A stretch of 64,000 bases of DNA from contig OX359249.1 in the NCBI GenBank assembly GCA_947179485.1, positions 5,084,001-5,148,000 on the forward strand, read 5' to 3'. Positions within the stretch are counted from its first letter, which is position 1; each line of letters starts with the position of its first letter. The stretch is from Allacma fusca (Eukaryota; Arthropoda; Collembola; Symphypleona; Sminthuridae). Below, piece by piece: positions 59,116 through 64,000 of the stretch. The position numbers were made by a program, and so were the translations under genes. Below the pieces are notes generated by a model. The model worked only from the letters and a program-made list of their open reading frames with translations. It was not told the DNA's origin and made no database searches.

Positions 59116-62100
59116 TAGTTTATTTTTTGAACGTTAGTCATTTTTCATGCGATTGACCCCCATTCAACTTCAGCTTTATTTTACTCTAAATTTATAGTGT
59201 GCAATAACAATAAACGTTTCCGCATCGTGTAAGTAAAGTATATGTACTTAGTGGTTACGTAGTACGTATAGGTGAGAAAATTATTATGTACAAAAGCTTC
59301 ACTAAGATGTACGTACCTATAAAATTACTACACGGTTGTTTTCCCTGAGTGTATGTAATTACTTACGTACTTCTGTGCGAGGTATCCCTGTATGAAACCA
59401 TTTAGTTATCTTCTATTACATAAATGCAAAATTTAGTGCAAGAATGTTTTGTGTTGATTCTGTGCTACAATCGATGGATTAATGGACAATGGATTAAAGG
59501 TACTACTATATAAGGACAAACATGCACTTCTGTTAGCAGCAGGTTTCGACCTGGTCCAACAATATCAATTTGGAATTTTGTCCGAGTGAATTGAAACAAA
59601 TTACAATAATAATTATTATGATTGTAGAATTTATTAGGGGAGACATTCTGGTAGCTCCTAAACTCCCATAAGAAACTGTACATGATTATCAGAGATGTAT
59701 GTAGCAATTATAATAGAGTAGCTAGGTTAAGTACAAAAGTACTATTGTGCAAGAGTAATGAAAGAGTGTTACTTGTTTGCTAGTTATTGTTTAAAGAGAC
59801 GAGGCTGGTCTTCATCGAGTACATATATACTTATATATTATATATACATATGTACTTTGAAATTTGTTTAACGAAAATACCTCTAGTCTCATTTATTTAT
59901 TTGACCCGGAACCTGTTTCAAACTTCCATTTTCCATGTCCTTAAATAACAACTGTCCCCAATTGTTAGTTTTGAGAACTAATTAGGTGCTGCTAGATTGC
60001 CTTTAATGAAATAGTTAGAAGCACCTTCTCAACTACTGAAATGTGTTGTCCATTTTGGAAAATCTTTTTAAAACTAAAACTGGTGTAAAGAAAATCAAAT
60101 TAGCAAGGGAATGATGAATTAGTATTGCTTAATACCGGGAAAAAAGCGGTTGAAAACGTATTTACATTATTTTACGATAAGTTGACATTAAATGAAAGAA
60201 TTATTTATTTGTCAACTTGGATAAATTAAAAATCCTTTAAAATGTTTAAACTGTGTCAGGTTCATGGGGGTCTAAGATATGTTCGGTTTATGAGGCCATA
60301 TGTGGTAGTTCAGCTCCTAACTTTCAGCATATGTTATTTGGTTCCGAAGTCAAGGAAACAGGTAAATGAAGGAGTAATGATTAAAATGTAGGCATTATTT
60401 TGTCGTAGTCACAACGAGAACAAACCTTACAGTTTAATTCCTTACTATTGTAGACAAATATGTCGGTCATTTCCAGGTAAATAAAACAACTTCCATTTAT
60501 AACTATAATCGTTGTCATGTACAGTATTGAGCGTGTAATGGGAAAACATTTTTGCTCAGTATTCTCAGTAATAATTATTTTAATGTTAGTATGCATAAAA
60601 TAAGTCTGGAAATTAATCTCCTAATATTCCTCACACACACAAACACCAGATTTATTGTCATTTTCGGAGCTTTGATGTCACTAAACAGACGACTAAACAT
60701 TTTTCTGGCAGAACTTGCTGCGCCTCTTTAAATCCCACAGTGACAATATTAACACAACATTATTAAAGTAATCGTGACAATATAATAGTATGCTATCACC
60801 ATATATGACTATATTCGACTATAAGACAAAAACTTAAAGCTTACAATTCGACAGCAACATTCATTGTACACTAAAATGCATCTAAATCAGTTGAAGTCGT
60901 CAAGGAGTATTTTTGTGACATTTTACTTACATTCATACATAATAATTAGTACACAATGCCATTACGAGTCGTTACATTAATGGGGCAGTGGCTAACTAAC
61001 ACATGACATTAATTACCGAATTATTGTCACGTAATTAAAATAGGCCAATTTTCATCATAGAATTATTCCATCCTATAATATCACAAATCAATTAACAATT
61101 AATCATAATATGATCACAGAATGATTCTATGACGAAAATTCACCAGCTGTAGTGTTGTTCTTCGGGACTCTTTTTTGTGCAGGCTACTATTTTGTAATTT
61201 TTGACGACTTACGGATAAGATTCTTTTATTGCCTCTCTTACATTATTCAAGTAATGATTTAAAATGTTGACTACAACCCAAAAACCGTAAATATCTTTAT
61301 TTGACAAGACTTGGCTCAATTCCTTCATGTTGAATTGAGGAACATTTAATGTGTCAATTTAAAATAACCCTTCAAAAATATAACTATCCTGATTGAAGGA
61401 GGAGGAAGGAACACGTATTAATCGATTTAAATAATAATTATTATTATTACTAAAGTTCCGAACGAACTTGATTGCAACCGAACTTAAATTCTAAAGGGTT
61501 TCGCAACGTCTCATTGCATATCAAATGCTGACGACATCACCCCATATTTAGTATAGCACCATTAGGATCAGCAGTATCACCCTTTAAATGTGATTAAAAG
61601 GTGAAGAGTTTACTAAAGACAACTTGCAACAACAACAAACAATGTTTGACTTTTAGACCATCCAGTACAGTGCACTCACATTGAATTATTGACCTCATTT
61701 TCTTTATAATGGTATAAATTTTAGACGCGATTTATATAACAATTTCTTTTCTTAATTTTGTTCGACAAGCCCAATTTCGCTGTACCTATAGGAATCATCT
61801 TATAGAAATTTAATTATTTTGATTTTTTTGTCCATCCAAAATCCTGGTACACAAACTACTATTTGGGTTTTATTATAATTATTATGCACGAAAAAAATAA
61901 TAAGACATTTTAAATTCTCAATCTTGTTCAATTGTGAACCTCAACCAGAATTTTTAGAAAAGGAAATCAGAGCTGCACTGACGAGACGTTTAGTTAACCA
62001 TTAAGATTGTTCCAATTTTAGAAACTCTTCAACCTGAACATAACCTACTATAAATATCTATTTATATATTTTATTAAGCAATAAGTACCCTCGCAATAAC

Positions 62101-62770
62101 CATGTGTTCTATTTACAGTACAGTTTATAGCTGCAATAACATTAAAAATACAGGATAATATAATTCGTAGTATAAGGAGTAAATATGTGGAACAAGAATT
62201 ATTATTATTTATAGAAATTGTCTGAACAGACATTTTGGAGTCTTTAAAACCTAATCCTGACCTAATTCAAACCTAGTGATGAAGGAAATGCCTACATCAT
62301 TTTAACGCTTGATTTCAAAATATTTTGCATGTTTACAAAGTTAAATAAAAGAAATGCAATATAACATCTGGGTTGCACCTGTGCATGTGTTAATGTTACT
62401 AATGCATTTATAGTAGCCGTACTGGGCTTCAACAAAATGTAAACTAATTCTTTGGTTTATAATGATTGAAACAGGGTCTTTTCCCATCATCAAACAAAAT
62501 TTTCAGATAACGAGCTTGACGAGTAAACCTGTTACATTAACAATAAGGGCATAATTTGTAATCTAAAGCTGCACAATATGTTTGGATGCTTTAGAGCGAG
62601 CTATCCAAATTGTATGGCAGATCGTTAAAATTCTCATAGTAATAAAGTCTCATTTACACATCTACTTTTGGAACTAAACAACCTTCAGAGAGTATATGTA
62701 CTTGAAGTACATGGAGATTGTATCAGCATTCTACGTGTAACTATTTACATATCAAATTCAGATCGGGGAT
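59116..62770. other. Intergenic between convergent SLC25A44 and sideroflexin genes
   Basis: Very AT-rich; holds the 3' untranslated regions of both genes. A short imperfect inverted repeat lies at 61047-61142. No coding frame is convincing. Confidence 0.45.
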
Positions 62771-63129
62771 TTACAATCCTTTATTGTAGTAAACTACATC
62801 CGGAGGGCTTGGTAATTTCCTAATCCGTTCCTGAAAAAAACAATGTCAGTGAGGTGAGTAGGAGTAAACAAATCAATGGAAATCTCAGGATGAGGGCTCA
62901 GCGAAAGGTCTCATAATCAAGGTGTAAACTGTAAACTCAATTACCTGAAGCTCTGGCTCGAGTCTAGAAACCGCAATAGATGATTTCTGCGGGAACAGAG
63001 CGCAACACATGGGTGTTGCAAATGTGAGGCAAAAGCCACATAATAACACCTGGAGTGGGGCTCCAAGGAATGGGTATCTTGCAAGCGTACCCCGCTTCTC
63101 AAGTCGGTCCATCAAGATAGGTGGCAAAA
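62771..63129 (-). CDS. Sideroflexin, last two exons (partial)
   Basis: Exons 62945-63129 and 62771-62830, about 81 C-terminal residues. Sideroflexins are multi-pass inner mitochondrial membrane proteins; SFXN1 and SFXN3 carry serine into mitochondria for one-carbon metabolism. The first exon reads [51 protein letters not shown], closely matching the family's penultimate segment with its last membrane helix. The second ends in the typical [14 protein letters not shown]. The acceptor is CTCGCAG at 63130-63136; the apparent ATG at 63208 lies in the intron. Upstream exons are not found between 63137 and 64000, so the rest lies beyond the window. Confidence 0.93.
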
Positions 63130-64000
63130 CTGCGAGATAATTATTTATTATTGGAAATTCAGCTGTAGATATATAATGAGCAATGTTAGTTCCATCAAAT
63201 TCAGGCATGTTATTATTGGAGTTAGTGTTGTTCGTAAATTGTTAGGCCTGTATCCATGAAAATAATTTTTGGTTCAAGTCATTGATAAATTTAAAATTCA
63301 ACCTAATGAAACCTATTCGAAAGAATTTCTTGTGTGAGTAGGAAGTTACAAAATAAAAAAAAGCGATCTTTCAAACTTGTGTACATGAACAATTTAGTCA
63401 GTCACAGCAGAGAATTAATATCAAACTCAGGACAAGAAGCATTCAGAGCCAGATGCATAAATACATTTTCCATAATGAATGAAAGTACTCAGGATGTTAT
63501 TACACAAATGTAGATTAAAACTTTCTATTATAATTATTTAAAATTTCTAAACATGAAATGTTCTAACTTTTAAGTAGCCAAAAATGAAAATAATTTACAA
63601 TTCTGATTTTCGATACGTGTACAGAGCTCGTTCGGGTCATCGAACTAAAATGCACTGTTATTATTTTGACATGAAGTTGGCCATGGCCAGGCATACGAAA
63701 TTTAAGCTTAAGTTTTTACTTTTACCCATAGGTGAAAGTAAAAACTGATCCGAGCTTGAAATTCCATTGAACAGCTTTGTACTTGATCCAGAAATCAAGT
63801 ATAAAGAATTGATTTCAGTTTGCTCTGAATTGGATATTTTAAAATAAAGAACTTTTCAAAAAATATTTGAACAGTTGAGTAAATTCAGTTATGACTTGGG
63901 ACATAATGCACTTTTAATTCATGTGGTACTGGCATTACTCTCCCTGCATCTGGCTTTGACGAGTATGTACAAATTAATTATATAAAAATAAAATTAATGA
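63130..64000. other. Sideroflexin intron reaching the window edge
   Basis: No exon encoding earlier sideroflexin segments can be found on the minus strand here. AT-rich, with no gene on the plus strand. Confidence 0.55.

Noticed and set aside
62885..63208. Start of the sideroflexin fragment at the ATG at 63208
   Set aside because: Residues before the acceptor at 63130 do not fit the family; the frame upstream is intron.

Overview
This window is nuclear DNA from an animal, most likely an arthropod. The genes have many small exons with GT-AG introns, intergenic DNA is AT-rich, and animal-specific families are present (a GluN1 NMDA receptor subunit, a Na,K-ATPase beta subunit, a TRABID deubiquitinase, SLC25A44, sideroflexin, an ALMS-motif protein). 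Two F-box/leucine-rich-repeat-like genes and the transposon load would suit a springtail-like hexapod, but that placement is a weak inference. I built the exon models by hand from splice sites, reading-frame continuity and family motifs; every junction quoted keeps frame.

Layout. 279-911 (+): 3' exon of an F-box/LRR-like gene whose start lies outside the window. 1370-1801: a hAT MITE with a perfect 8-bp target duplication. 2694-7919 (-): Na,K-ATPase beta subunit with seven exons; its first intron holds two nested TA-flanked palindromic transposons and a divergent inverted pair of unknown sequence. 10207-19317 (-): a complete 19-exon NMDA receptor subunit 1. Its 3.4-kb intron 17 splits transmembrane segment M4 and contains a complete five-exon outer-dynein-arm docking/CCDC63-like gene (11084-13368) on the same strand. 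20048-23543 (-): mitochondrial RNA helicase SUPV3L1, eight exons. 23544-29650: transposon-rich, with a hAT element inserted in another hAT element and one copy of a non-autonomous Helitron. 29651-32494 (+): ALMS-motif (Alstrom-like, centrosomal) protein, seven exons. 35154-35226 (+): tRNA-Arg(ACG). 37167-40290 (-): ZRANB1/TRABID, seven exons. 41.7-45.6 kb: two minisatellites (39-bp and 20-bp units) and a second Helitron copy differing from the first at one base. 49727-52813 (+): complete two-exon F-box/LRR-like gene. 57342-59115 (+): SLC25A44, six exons. 62771-63129 (-): last two exons of a sideroflexin, in convergent orientation to SLC25A44.

No operon-like organisation is evident. Three gene products act in mitochondria (SUPV3L1, SLC25A44, sideroflexin), two are linked to centrioles or axonemes (the ODAD1/CCDC63-like and ALMS-motif proteins), and two act at the plasma membrane of excitable cells (NMDA receptor, Na,K-ATPase beta). 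This clustering may be chance. The most notable structures are the gene nested inside the M4-splitting NMDA receptor intron, the datable nested hAT insertions, and the near-identical Helitron pair.
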